The translations under genes and the position numbers were made by a program. Below, piece by piece: positions 6,405-14,375 of a DNA stretch of 64,000 nucleotides. This DNA comes from a virus: the IMG/VR virus record IMGVR_UViG_3300031368_000001, positions 44,286 to 108,285 of that record, one strand, 5' to 3'. The notes beneath the pieces are model-generated. The model saw only the letters and a program-made list of their open reading frames with translations. It did no database searches and was not told the origin of the DNA. Numbering within the stretch: the stretch's first letter is position 1; every line of letters starts with the position of its first letter.

Positions 6405-6465
6405 GACAGAACATGCGTGTGGGTGAGGCAGAACATGCTTATAGGTGAGACAGAACATACTTATA
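6378..6465 (+). repeat. 22-bp tandem repeat, four copies
   Basis: Units GGTGAGACAGAACATGCGTG plus two bases. Copies 1 and 2 are identical, 3 and 4 have diverged in the last third. The unit is not a multiple of three, so copy change would shift the reading frame at the end of the preceding small gene. Confidence 0.85.
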
Positions 6466-6498
6466 GATAAAAAAGCAAAATAGAGGAGGTGAGTATAC

Positions 6499-6738
6499 AT
6501 GAATAACACAATTTTCATATCGATAAAGGGCGGAGTTATCCAGAGTATCAATGTTACGGATGACCTGGATAGTATAAAAGCTGTGGTTATTGATTTTGAT
6601 GTTCAAGGAATAGAGGATTCAACGCTCAATCTTGTGGATGGTCAGTGGGCAGTAATTTTTAATTACGGAGTAGAAAAAATAGCGGACGGAGATGTGGAGC
6701 ATTTTGAGGGGATAGTGAAGAAGGGGACTAAGGGATGA
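6499..6738 (+). CDS. hypothetical protein, 79 aa
   Basis: MNNTIFISIKGGVIQSINVTDDLDS..., a beta-rich acidic protein with a good GGAGGTG ribosome site. This pattern (I.I.GGVIQ.V..d) is common in small phage proteins. Last gene on the plus strand before the gene-poor region. Confidence 0.62.
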   Translation: MNNTIFISIKGGVIQSINVTDDLDSIKAVVIDFDVQGIEDSTLNLVDGQWAVIFNYGVEKIADGDVEHFEGIVKKGTKG

Positions 6739-6761
6739 TTTTTTAGTAATGACAGCTAGAT

Positions 6762-6917
6762 TTACTTGGATACTGTTTTTTGAGAAACTGTTTTCTTTGA
6801 AGATTTTCTATGTCGCTTCTTTTTATAATTCTCCAGACTTCTGATAAAATCCGGGTCAAAGTAAAGTGGTTTCTTTTTAGGCAGTAAATTCTTACCAAAG
6901 TCTCCAAAGTTAGTCAT
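6762..6917 (-). CDS. small basic hypothetical protein, 51 aa
   Basis: A short minus-strand frame, MTNFGDFGKNLLPKKKPLYFDPDF..., ends in a Lys/Arg/Ser-rich tail. It faces the plus-strand gene at 6499. The ribosome site is weak (TAGGGA). Basic composition would suit a nucleic-acid binder. Moderate to low confidence. Confidence 0.4.
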   Translation of the reverse strand: MTNFGDFGKNLLPKKKPLYFDPDFIRSLENYKKKRHRKSSKKTVSQKTVSK

Positions 6918-7742
6918 TATAATTTTTCCCTATAACTCTTCCTTCTTTTTTAGCTTAAATTATATCATATTTATCAACTAAAAGCTAATATTATTTTAGA
7001 CATATAGAAAAAATGTGGAAAATAGTAAAAATAAATAAGAACTTAGGAAAACACAGCAATTTAAAGCAATTTAAAGCATTTCAAAGCAATCCATCAGATC
7101 GGATATTTGGGGCCATCAAAAATCAACAAAAATTTTTATTAATGATTCTATATACTTATATTAAAAATGATGGGGATGATTTTTTCTGATTCTTAAAAAT
7201 CTCTGCAAAATTTTTCCTGGATAATCACGGAAAATAGCAAAAAGGTTTTTTGGGTAGTAACACTATCTTATTTAGAGTACCCGGTAAGTACCTGAAATTA
7301 CTCAAAGAGTAACGGCAGAAAACCTTGGTGTTACTGGCCTAAGGGGTTGAAATAACTAAAAAAAACCCCTATATGGTAACGGGTACACCTGTTTTGAAAA
7401 CTTTTTCTTGGAATTTTTAGCGTACCAGAAAAGTTTTATTTTTTATAATTCAGCCGTTACTGTTACCGGGGACGTCTAGCATTTAGTACTCTAAGTTATT
7501 GAAATGACTGAAGAAAAAAGGTTACAAACAGCGAAAACAGCGATTTTTTGAAAAGCTGAGAGCTACGTGATTTCAGGTACTTACGTCAACTAGTTAATAG
7601 TAACGTTTAACTATTTCTGGAGTACCTGTTTCAATGATTTCAGGTACTTAGCAGTACACGGCTGATTTTCTGCCGTTACTGTGTAAGTTATACTGTAAGT
7701 GTTGTAAGTTAGACCAAAAAAGTACTGGTGAGGAGGTTAAAA
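6918..7742. other. gene-poor region, replication origin candidate
   Basis: About 825 bases without a credible gene. It holds ten-base iterons at 7055-7094 (AGCAATTTAA twice, then AGCATTTCAA and AGCAATCCAT). Two long-range inverted word pairs lie at 7284-7298 with 7570-7584 and 7637-7650 (GTAAGTACCTGAAAT) and at 7308-7322 with 7666-7680 (AGTAACGGCAGAAAA). Many GGTAC and GTAAC words and three TGTAAGT words lie at the right end. It sits beside the prim-pol primase gene. Origin function is inference from composition, iterons and context. Confidence 0.5.
7055..7094 (+). repeat. ten-base iterons
   Basis: AGCAATTTAA repeats in tandem, four units with increasing divergence to the right. The ten-base period corresponds to one DNA helical turn, as for initiator-binding iterons. 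Confidence 0.7.
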
Positions 7743-7946
7743 ATGGCAACTAAACGTAATGTGGGTTTTATCCCTATATTTAGAAAGAAGGATGGTGCTG
7801 TGTATTGCAGACCCTCTCCTATTTTTAGTGATAAGCGATCGGCCAGGATAGGTGTAGCAAAAAAAGGATGGTTGGACAAAGATAATTTTTTAACTATAGG
7901 CAAGGTGGTATTCAGAACGGAGGCAGAAAATAGTGCGGAGGGTTAA
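7743..7946 (+). CDS. small basic protein beside the origin candidate
   Basis: 67 residues, MATKRNVGFIPIFRKKDGAVYCRPSP..., basic and beta-rich. The ATG at 7743 has AGGAGG eight bases upstream; a GTG fifteen bases earlier overlaps that ribosome site and is rejected. Position between the iteron region and the convergent primase gene suggests a role in replication or its control, which is inference only. Confidence 0.58.
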   Translation: MATKRNVGFIPIFRKKDGAVYCRPSPIFSDKRSARIGVAKKGWLDKDNFLTIGKVVFRTEAENSAEG

Positions 7947-7979
7947 CGTATAAAAAATGCTCGAATTATGAACTATGAA

Positions 7980-9323
7980 TTATGAACTGAACGACTCTCT
8001 CCACACTGCATCGAAAGAGCGATACCAGACGCGGAGATGCATTTGCTTGACAGTTCTAAGTTCGTTACGAAAACCAAGGGTTCTTAATATTCGGCCTACA
8101 TCCTTACGAGTAATCCTTTCTTTCTCTGCATTAGCCATATTAAGAAGAGTCTCCATACGAAGATAAATAACTTCACCATTCACCACAATTCTACTACCTA
8201 TCCATTTGATATCCTTCATCACACCTTCTGAATAAACTTCTGAATTAATTAATCTTAAAATTAATCCAGTTAATGTCTCATCCATGGTAAGCTGAATAAT
8301 TTCAGCTTCAGCCAAAGCTTTATTAACCATGTTTTCCCATGTTAGCTGTTTTACTGGTTTTGGAATCCTACCGGCTAGCTCACAAAATTTAATTTTAAAC
8401 ATGGAAAAAATAACCAATTCGTTTGTATTCATCTCAACTGATTCATCACTATGATTAGCTAAAAAAACTCTATATTTTCTTGCGCTATCGGGTGGAGGAT
8501 ATTTCAAAATTTGAATTTTACTAATCTTTTCACCAACAGTTTTCCCCATTGCTTCTCGACCTTCTCGATCAGCAACTGATTTTATAGTACGTTTAATTTC
8601 TTTCCAGTCTAAAGGAGGAGTATTTCTTTCATTCCAATTCTCAAGAATTATTTCAGTTTGTGTAATATCACCATTAAAAATTCGTAAATAATAACCAGCA
8701 AGCTTGGTACAAACAGCATTTCGACTACCTTCCTTTACGCCCATAAGAGCTTCCTGTACCCAACCTTCAGGATTTTTTGAAACTCCGGTTATTCCCTGAT
8801 CGGCTACAAGCTTATCCTTAACATCACTTGGCAAATCCATAAGATCATCAAGGTCCATCTCAATAGGATCAATATCCCATTTATACTGAGTGCCATTAGG
8901 ATGAATAGAAGGAGCTACTACAATATATCCTCCATCAGCACGAACATCCACATCAGGGAATAAACCAACTCTATTCTGATATTTTTGGTCTCGAGGATGT
9001 TTAAATAAAAGATGAAGAGATCCTTTTTTGCCTGTGGTTTGAGTAATAGTACCGTGAAGGTCGCCAAAGGCCGCAATATAATTCTCACGACCTATTTGTG
9101 AATCTAAATCTAATACAATAAGATCCGAAACAAAACCAGTAACAAGACCAATATTAGCATCAGGCCATTTTTTCCACCAATGTTTTATTTGATCATCTGT
9201 TGCTTTCTCTTTTTGAAATTTTTCCCATGTTTTTAGCATAGGACTTTTTTCTCCAGGCCGAATTGGAAAAACAGACCATCCCAAACGAGCATATGCTAAA
9301 GCATACTCAGCTAAAGTTTTCAC
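7980..9323 (-). CDS. bifunctional DNA primase/polymerase (prim-pol)
   Basis: 447 residues. The N-terminal prim-pol domain shows GWSVFPIRPGEKSP, the catalytic LDLDS acidic pair, GSLHLLFKHP with the conserved His, and DVRADGGYIVVAPS. A primase C-terminal (PriCT-1 type) segment follows (GSRNAVCTKLAGYYLRI). The last 160 residues are a winged-helix-like region (RKDVGRILRTLGF). It primes replication without a separate DnaG. The extreme 3' end (7996-8038) is repeated in inverted orientation at the right window edge. Confidence 0.88.
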   Translation of the reverse strand: MKTLAEYALAYARLGWSVFPIRPGEKSPMLKTWEKFQKEKATDDQIKHWWKKWPDANIGLVTGFVSDLIVLDLDSQIGRENYIAAFGDLHGTITQTTGKKGSLHLLFKHPRDQKYQNRVGLFPDVDVRADGGYIVVAPSIHPNGTQYKWDIDPIEMDLDDLMDLPSDVKDKLVADQGITGVSKNPEGWVQEALMGVKEGSRNAVCTKLAGYYLRIFNGDITQTEIILENWNERNTPPLDWKEIKRTIKSVADREGREAMGKTVGEKISKIQILKYPPPDSARKYRVFLANHSDESVEMNTNELVIFSMFKIKFCELAGRIPKPVKQLTWENMVNKALAEAEIIQLTMDETLTGLILRLINSEVYSEGVMKDIKWIGSRIVVNGEVIYLRMETLLNMANAEKERITRKDVGRILRTLGFRNELRTVKQMHLRVWYRSFDAVWRESFSS

Positions 9324-9361
9324 AGATCCTCCTTGATTTTCCCGAACAAAAAAATGAGGTT

Positions 9362-9390
9362 TTAAATAATTGAATATATTGAATTATTTA
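9362..9390. promoter_or_regulatory. AT-rich palindrome upstream of primase
   Basis: TTAAATAATT and AATTATTTA flank GAATATATTG, giving a nine-base dyad 40-70 bases before the primase ATG. It could be an operator or part of a promoter; no known consensus recognised. Confidence 0.3.
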
Positions 9391-9420
9391 GAACTATAAA
9401 TTTCTTTCGAGTAGAAAAAA

Positions 9421-9603
9421 CTATTTCAGAAATTCTTTTTTAGCTTTTGCCAACTCCTCTGGATCATTAGATTTGTATAGAGCCCGTGGCATAGCTATTG
9501 AAATTAACGAATGATTTATCTCTAAAATACTTTTGTTTTGCTTAAGAATTTCTTTTGATAATTCCATTAAATCTTGATCTGGTCTAATTTGTTCAATTTC
9601 CAT
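9421..9603 (-). CDS. small helical hypothetical protein
   Basis: 60 residues (MEIEQIRPDQDLMELSKEILKQNKS...), amphipathic helices. Perfect ribosome site GGAGG five bases upstream. Lies between the structured RNA at 9.65 kb and the primase and is transcribed with the latter. Confidence 0.6.
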   Translation of the reverse strand: MEIEQIRPDQDLMELSKEILKQNKSILEINHSLISIAMPRALYKSNDPEELAKAKKEFLK

Positions 9604-9614
9604 CTAATCCTCCA

Positions 9615-9704
9615 AAAAAAATTGCCGCTTCTCTCAGACTACGCTCGAAGCTGGGCACTCCGCCCCGTGCCTCACGACATAGGGAATCTAAAAGAAAGCG
9701 GCAA
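9615..9704 (-). ncRNA. structured RNA / terminator-like element
   Basis: On the minus strand TTGCCGCTTTCT and AGAGAAGCGGCAA close a 12-bp stem over a GC-rich interior with its own hairpins (GGCAC..GTGCC and GCTTCGAGC), then a run of eight T (9614-9621). The compact 83-base fold in an AT-rich genome looks like a small RNA ending in an intrinsic terminator, or a complex terminator between the nuclease and primase genes. Confidence 0.55.
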
Positions 9705-9790
9705 AATGTATTTGATTCTTACCTCACCCAGCTCTTGGCGTTTTATACTCATTTAACTTATAATCTATTTATTAAAGTCCAATTATTACA

Positions 9791-9854
9791 TTTTTTTAAT
9801 TCATTATCCATGTTTTTTAATTCATTATCCATGTTTTTTTTAATTCACTGTCCA
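9791..9854. repeat. 21-base tandem repeat at nuclease gene 3' end
   Basis: Three near copies of TTTTTTAATTCATTATCCAT; the third (9833-9854) is inside the coding end of the VRR-NUC gene and the others follow its stop. On the coding strand each encodes a version of MDNELKNMD, so the C-terminus has been duplicated or truncated by repeat slippage. Confidence 0.75.
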
Positions 9855-10140
9855 TATCCTTTATCAATTTTTTTGTATCATCCAAGGATCTACCAACTAT
9901 AGCTTTTCCCTCAGCTATTTTGACATCACGCATAAAGATAGCCTGGAGTTTACTTGGTTTATCATATCCTACTTTAACTTCAATAGACCCAAATAAACTC
10001 CGATAACAAAAAATAATATCTATTACTCCACGATTTCCCCAGGGACCAGGATAAACGGGAAAGGCCTTGCAGAAAGAAAGAGAGTTAAGAAACTTTAAAG
10101 TGTCTCTTACAAGATCAGTATGTTTGGTGCTTCTAGCCAT
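9817..10140 (-). CDS. VRR-NUC domain nuclease
   Basis: 107 residues. The core GVIDIIFCYRS...GSIEVKVGYDKPSKLQ has the PD-(D/E)xK-like VRR-NUC pattern: D in GVIDII, then E-x-K in IEVKV, then the Q in LQAIFMRDV. Such single-domain proteins act as structure-specific nucleases in phage replication and recombination. Overlaps the 3' end of the upstream regulator gene by eight bases. Confidence 0.8.
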   Translation of the reverse strand: MARSTKHTDLVRDTLKFLNSLSFCKAFPVYPGPWGNRGVIDIIFCYRSLFGSIEVKVGYDKPSKLQAIFMRDVKIAEGKAIVGRSLDDTKKLIKDMDSELKKTWIMN

Positions 10141-10651
10141 GAATAATCTCCTGCGATGTACACTTCAGTGCAGTCGCTATTTTTTGAGCCGTGAAAAGAG
10201 ATGTTTGTTGTTTTATAAATAAAAAAGATATGCTCTGACGAGTAAGTCCTATTTTCTCCGCTAGCCTACTTTGATTATATTTTAAAAGAATCATTTCTTG
10301 TTTAATTTTATCAACATCTATCTTAGTTTTAAATTTATTAACAGATTCTTTTGCAACAGAGAGCTCGTAAATAATATCAGAAATATGGTAGAATCCTTTA
10401 TTCTTAAGATTCCGAATAAAAATTTTTATATCCCGAGTAGAGGTAAACCATCCTGTTTTTTTTACCCTTGAATTGTTGAAAAATAAATAGATTTTTTGTT
10501 TTGCTGTATGATCGTTCTCTGTGTTGATAATCTTTAGACAAAGCAGTTTCTTTGAAGAACCAGCTTGAAGCTTTTGAATTCGTGCATCAATATTTGTAGC
10601 AATCCCAATTCTGACGGGTGTACCTCGTTGTTGTTTGATAAAATAAATCAT
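10133..10651 (-). CDS. GIY-YIG (T5orf172-like) domain fused to XRE helix-turn-helix
   Basis: 172 residues. Residues 1-95 begin MIYFIKQ..GTPVRIGIATNIDARIQKLQ, the beta-hairpin and helix of the GIY-YIG/T5orf172 fold. Residues about 118-170 form a Cro/C1-type helix-turn-helix (YNQSRLAEKIGLTRQSISFLF...TAQKIATALKC). A nuclease-like domain joined to a repressor-like domain at the control point between divergent operons suggests an autoregulated switch. The promoter puts +1 on the A of the ATG, so the mRNA is probably leaderless. Confidence 0.7.
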   Translation of the reverse strand: MIYFIKQQRGTPVRIGIATNIDARIQKLQAGSSKKLLCLKIINTENDHTAKQKIYLFFNNSRVKKTGWFTSTRDIKIFIRNLKNKGFYHISDIIYELSVAKESVNKFKTKIDVDKIKQEMILLKYNQSRLAEKIGLTRQSISFLFIKQQTSLFTAQKIATALKCTSQEIIHG

Positions 10652-10657
10652 GAATAT

Positions 10658-10686
10658 AGAATAAACCTAAAAAAAAATGAAGTCAA
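10658..10686 (-). promoter_or_regulatory. sigma70-like promoter for the GIY-YIG/XRE gene
   Basis: On the minus strand TTGACT (10681-10686), 17 bases, then TATTCT (10658-10663). The ATG at 10651 is seven bases beyond the -10 box, so transcription would start at or next to the start codon. Confidence 0.65.
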
Positions 10687-10709
10687 GTCATTTTTTATAC
10701 ATTTTTTTG

Positions 10710-10738
10710 TTGACATTCATTTTCTAATAAAATATACT
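10710..10738 (+). promoter_or_regulatory. strong sigma70-like promoter for the helicase operon
   Basis: TTGACA (10710-10715), a 17-base spacer, TATACT (10733-10738). It drives the plus-strand operon from 10823. It lies 23 bases from the divergent promoter, so one bound repressor could control both. Confidence 0.8.
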
Positions 10739-10822
10739 GTATTCGACTAAGTAAAAAACTCTGTCAAGCAAAGAAAGAGAAAATAAAACATCAAGGAATG
10801 AAACATCAAGGAAAAAGGCACT

Positions 10823-12436
10823 ATGGAAATAAGCATCAAGGAATCTAAAAAAAAGGATAGACACCTCATTCTTCAATTTGACTATGATCCAGATATAATT
10901 TCTCAAGTGAAATCCATCGGGATGAGATGGAGCCCGGCTAAAAAAATCTGGCATAGTAAAATCACCAAGCTTTTTGTTAGTTCCTTCCTTAAATTATTTC
11001 CTGAATTTCAAGATGAGTTAGAAGGATATGCTTTACAACCAGCCATAAACACTAATTATTTACCTTCAGAATATCTCAGGAATCATCAAAGAGAATCAGC
11101 TGCTTTAGAAAATCCGAGATACGGTGTATGGCACGATATTGGCTGTGGAAAGACCGTTTTGGCCATAGAGCTAATGAAACAGAAGGATGTAAAGACTATG
11201 GTAGTTTGTCCACTATCTATCATTGAAACAACTTGGTTAGAGCTAATAGAAAAATTTGATCCTGAACGTTTTAAGTATACAATAAATCTCTGGGCACTAA
11301 AACAAAAAAATTCACCAGCTGGAAGACGGGCTTATGAAGAAGGCTTAAAAAATTGTAAAACCGCACTTATAAATTTTGAGTCTTTTAGGACTATTCAAAA
11401 AGATTTAGAACAAGCAGACTTTCGGATGCTGCTGATTGACGAATCAACCTACTGTAAAAACCCTCGCTCCAAAATTACCGAGGCATTACTAGATTTTGGA
11501 GAAAATATGGATTTTGCATATCCTCTTTCTGGCAACCCTGCACCTAATTCTGAAATGGAATATTGGTCACAGACTCAGTTAATAGATCCAACTTTATTCG
11601 GAACTAACTTTTACGCTTTCAGAGCTCGTTATTTCTATAGCCATGGTTATGGAAATTTTAAGTGGTCAATGAAAAAAGATAAGCGAGAGGATTTTCTGGG
11701 AAAATTAGCTGGTATATCTGAAGCGGTACGAAAAGAAGATGTACTTGATTTACCTGAGAAGACAGAAAATGTTAGAAAGATATATTTGAATGTCACTGAG
11801 AGAAAAGCTTATGAAGATATGAAGAAGCATCTGGTTATCGAGTTCGGCGATCAAGAAATTATTGCCGCAAATGCTGCGGTTAAACTTATGAAGTTAAGAG
11901 AAGGTACAAGTGGTTTCTACTTAGATCAAGAAAAAAACGCAATTCATGTTGGAGACTCAAAGCTAAATGAACTTGAAAAATTACTAGAAGAAGCAAGAAA
12001 TAATCAGATGATTATCTGGACACATTTTCATTATGAAGCAGATCAAATTGAAAGACTATTCCGAAAAATATTGAAACAAAGATCAATAACCTGGGGTCGG
12101 GTTGATGGAACAATCAATAAGCAAGAGACTAAAAATCAGACGATTAAAGAATTCAAGGAAGGGAGACTCCAGTATTTAGTAGCTCATCCAGGTTCCCTTG
12201 GTCGCGGACAAAACCTATACAATTGTTCTTACATGACATTTTTCAGCCTCAGTCATAGCTATGACTTATTCGATCAGTGTGGAGGACGAATATATCGAGA
12301 TGGCCAAGTAAACAAATGTTCTTACTATTTTTTAATCGCTGATCGTTCTGTGGATGAAGTAATTATGAAAGCATTATTAGAGAAAGGTAAAGTGGTTGAG
12401 GCGGTATTTGAATATATTAAGAAGGGAGGGAAATGA
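10823..12436 (+). CDS. SNF2-type DEAD/DEAH helicase
   Basis: 537 residues. A 90-residue N-terminal HARP-like or accessory segment (GMRWSPAKKIWHSKI) precedes the motor. Walker A is DIGCGKT, Walker B is LLIDESTYCKNP, motif III is PLSGNPAPNS, and motif VI is CGGRIYRDGQ. These are typical of phage SNF2-like translocases used in replication or recombination. It is the first gene of the large plus-strand operon, and its TGA is followed immediately by the next ATG. Confidence 0.88.
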   Translation: MEISIKESKKKDRHLILQFDYDPDIISQVKSIGMRWSPAKKIWHSKITKLFVSSFLKLFPEFQDELEGYALQPAINTNYLPSEYLRNHQRESAALENPRYGVWHDIGCGKTVLAIELMKQKDVKTMVVCPLSIIETTWLELIEKFDPERFKYTINLWALKQKNSPAGRRAYEEGLKNCKTALINFESFRTIQKDLEQADFRMLLIDESTYCKNPRSKITEALLDFGENMDFAYPLSGNPAPNSEMEYWSQTQLIDPTLFGTNFYAFRARYFYSHGYGNFKWSMKKDKREDFLGKLAGISEAVRKEDVLDLPEKTENVRKIYLNVTERKAYEDMKKHLVIEFGDQEIIAANAAVKLMKLREGTSGFYLDQEKNAIHVGDSKLNELEKLLEEARNNQMIIWTHFHYEADQIERLFRKILKQRSITWGRVDGTINKQETKNQTIKEFKEGRLQYLVAHPGSLGRGQNLYNCSYMTFFSLSHSYDLFDQCGGRIYRDGQVNKCSYYFLIADRSVDEVIMKALLEKGKVVEAVFEYIKKGGK

Positions 12437-12625
12437 ATGAAGAAAACATATTGTGATATCTGTGATAAGGAAATTCGAGGTGAAGATAATCGGAGTACTA
12501 TATACATTAAGGAAAGGGATGCTTATTCAGGCGAAATTCTTTTTTCTGAAGTTTGTAGTACTTGTACAAGGAAAGTAATAGATTTTATAAACGAGATTAC
12601 GGAACATCGACGGGAGAAAAAATAA
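12437..12625 (+). CDS. small zinc-ribbon-like protein
   Basis: 62 residues with CDICDKE near the N-terminus and CSTCTRK near residue 42, two CxxC pairs that would bind one zinc. Starts directly after the helicase stop. A role as a replication accessory is inferred from position. Confidence 0.62.
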   Translation: MKKTYCDICDKEIRGEDNRSTIYIKERDAYSGEILFSEVCSTCTRKVIDFINEITEHRREKK

Positions 12626-12627
12626 CA

Positions 12628-12786
12628 ATGACAAAAATTCAGTACTTAGGTCTTTTTCTATTATTCCTTGCACATTATTTCAACCACTGGCCTTACTTTA
12701 AAAAGAATGAATTTTCTTGTAGATTGATAGCTTGGATCTGTTTTACTGGTGCTAGTTTATGCTTAGGATTTGTTTTATTTGGTTAA
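12628..12786 (+). CDS. small membrane protein, 52 aa
   Basis: MTKIQYLGLFLLFLAHYF then RLIAWICFTGASLCLGFVLF: two hydrophobic segments of about 18 residues joined by a short polar loop. Start at 12628, two bases after the previous stop. Function unknown; small two-helix phage proteins often act on the host membrane. Confidence 0.52.
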   Translation: MTKIQYLGLFLLFLAHYFNHWPYFKKNEFSCRLIAWICFTGASLCLGFVLFG

Positions 12787-12800
12787 CAAGGATTAGAACA

Positions 12801-12998
12801 ATGACTGATATTGATACCATCGAACTCTCAGGCGAAATAACAGCCGATACGGATCTGGCTATCCTATTCACTGACAGCATAACCGAAGCATGGATAGCGA
12901 GATCTTTGATTGAGATTGAAACTGACTTTTACAAATTCGGAGAACCAATAACGATAATTATGCCGAGATGGGTAGCAGAAAAAGAAGGATTTATATGA
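12801..12998 (+). CDS. acidic hypothetical protein
   Basis: 65 residues, MTDIDTIELSGEITADTDLAI...; the MTD(x)D opening echoes the MTDN starts at 4716-5000. Overlaps the next gene by ATGA. No family recognised. Confidence 0.55.
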   Translation: MTDIDTIELSGEITADTDLAILFTDSITEAWIARSLIEIETDFYKFGEPITIIMPRWVAEKEGFI

Positions 12999-13126
12999 AT
13001 TCAAAAGAAGCTATAAAAGAAATACAGAAAGAAATGAATGAATTGGAACTTCAAACTGAATTAGTCTGGATACTTATAGCAGTTTTAACAGTTTTATATT
13101 TTATCTACCCTTTATTTATTATCTAA
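12995..13126 (+). CDS. 43-residue single-pass membrane protein
   Basis: A charged helix (MNSKEAIKEIQKEMNELE) then a hydrophobic segment (WILIAVLTVLYFIYPLF). ATGA overlap with the upstream gene supports translation. Confidence 0.48.
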   Translation: MNSKEAIKEIQKEMNELELQTELVWILIAVLTVLYFIYPLFII

Positions 13127-13147
13127 AAACTTTAACAAGGAGGAATT

Positions 13148-13591
13148 ATGACCGAAGAAAAAGATCTAACCAAATTATTCACCGAAGAAAAAAAATCTAC
13201 CCCGGAGCTTCAGCAGCACGTAAAAGAGTTTTATGACCTTGTTATAAAAGAACGCGCTCTCAAGAAAGACCTCGATGAATTACAGGAAAAGCGTATGGCA
13301 GCTGAGGAGACTCTCTACAGCAGTTTAGAAGATGCTAACTTTGAACTCATAAGAACCGAGAACGGAACTTTTTCCAGACGAATCGATCTCTATGCCAACT
13401 TCGAGCCTGGAAAAAAAGAAGAGGGTTTTGCATGGCTTAAAGAACAGGGTTTTGGAGATCTGATCTACGAGACCGTAAACTCGAGAACATTCTCTGCATT
13501 TATTAAAGATTTTAAGAAAGATGAAATGGCGGAGTTACCGGAGTTTGTGAATACTTCGATTAAGAAGAAAATAGGTTTTAGGAAGAAGTAA
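13148..13591 (+). CDS. conserved phage coiled-coil protein
   Basis: 147 residues. Residues 20-60 are a heptad-rich coiled coil (VIKERALKKDLDELQEKRMAAEE); the C-terminal half holds NGTFSRRIDLYANFEPGKKEEGF, resembling the small phage proteins annotated near single-strand annealing genes. Perfect AAGGAGG ribosome site. It may be a replication or recombination accessory; not assigned to a named family. Confidence 0.62.
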   Translation: MTEEKDLTKLFTEEKKSTPELQQHVKEFYDLVIKERALKKDLDELQEKRMAAEETLYSSLEDANFELIRTENGTFSRRIDLYANFEPGKKEEGFAWLKEQGFGDLIYETVNSRTFSAFIKDFKKDEMAELPEFVNTSIKKKIGFRKK

Positions 13592-13602
13592 GGAGATTAA
13601 TC

Positions 13603-13878
13603 ATGCCAAAACTCTACACACACAAAGTGCATGTTTCACCTCTCAGTGGTACTTTTACACCTTTCCCTATTGATATGTTGAGATATGATTGTCTGTGTCC
13701 GAATTCAGAGGAAGATTCTGGAAAAATTATAGAAAATTTTAGTGTTCCATGGGATTTCATGAAAGCAAGAGAAAGTCTTATCATCACTCTCGAGCGTGAA
13801 GGCTGGAAAACCTGGGAACCAACTTATGAAAGATGGAAAAGTTTTTCGTGGACAGTTGTAGGGCATGAGGTAATTTAA
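13603..13878 (+). CDS. hypothetical protein, 91 aa
   Basis: MPKLYTHKVHVSPLSGTFTPFPIDMLRYD..., soluble, aromatic-rich C-terminus (WKTWEPTYERWKSFSW). TAATG overlap with the following gene. No function recognised. Confidence 0.58.
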   Translation: MPKLYTHKVHVSPLSGTFTPFPIDMLRYDCLCPNSEEDSGKIIENFSVPWDFMKARESLIITLEREGWKTWEPTYERWKSFSWTVVGHEVI

Positions 13879-14162
13879 TGCCCGCACCATCTCACGCAAA
13901 AACTTTATTAAGCATTAACAAAACTTGGAGTGAATCTAAACTGAGGTTTAAATGCACAAACTGTGGTTATAAAGGTCATGTCAGTGAGCTATTATGTGTG
14001 GACGAAGAAAAAACTTTATGGTGTCCGAGATGTTCAACAGCAAATACTGTGTGGGAAAGAGATTTGATAGAAGAGGGGGGAATGAAAAATGGAGCTCAGC
14101 GAAATCATAGAAAAAGAACTTTGGGGAAAGAAAGTAAAGATAAAACCATGGCAATACTGTAA
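13878..14162 (+). CDS. zinc-ribbon hypothetical protein
   Basis: 94 residues. CTNCGYKGH and CPRCST are two CxxC pairs 28 residues apart, a zinc ribbon. The basic C-terminal tail overlaps the start of the next gene by about 74 bases in another frame, so either the tail is genuine or the stop was shifted by a small indel. Confidence 0.55.
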   Translation: MPAPSHAKTLLSINKTWSESKLRFKCTNCGYKGHVSELLCVDEEKTLWCPRCSTANTVWERDLIEEGGMKNGAQRNHRKRTLGKESKDKTMAIL

Positions 14163-14328
14163 ATGTCAAATCTGTACACAGAGATTTGGTTTTATAGATA
14201 GCATAGAGAGACCTTCACTTTGGAAAAGAAACCACGGACCGCAAGAAGACATAATTTATGTAAGATCTTCCTCTGAACCTAATGGAGAAATACAGGGATT
14301 TCTGACTGATCGTGTAGAGCTTTTATAA
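14089..14328 (+). CDS. hypothetical Cys-containing protein
   Basis: 79 residues, MELSEIIEKELWGKKVKIKPWQYCKCQICTQRFGF...; the CKCQIC cluster could bind metal. A GAGGGGGG ribosome site sits 10 bases upstream. The long overlap with the preceding ORF is unusual; I regard this gene as the better supported of the two in the overlap. Confidence 0.55.
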   Translation: MELSEIIEKELWGKKVKIKPWQYCKCQICTQRFGFIDSIERPSLWKRNHGPQEDIIYVRSSSEPNGEIQGFLTDRVELL

Positions 14329-14375
14329 CAAAAAAAAGAGTGAGATAATAATTAAAAAGAACGGGGAATGAGGTA

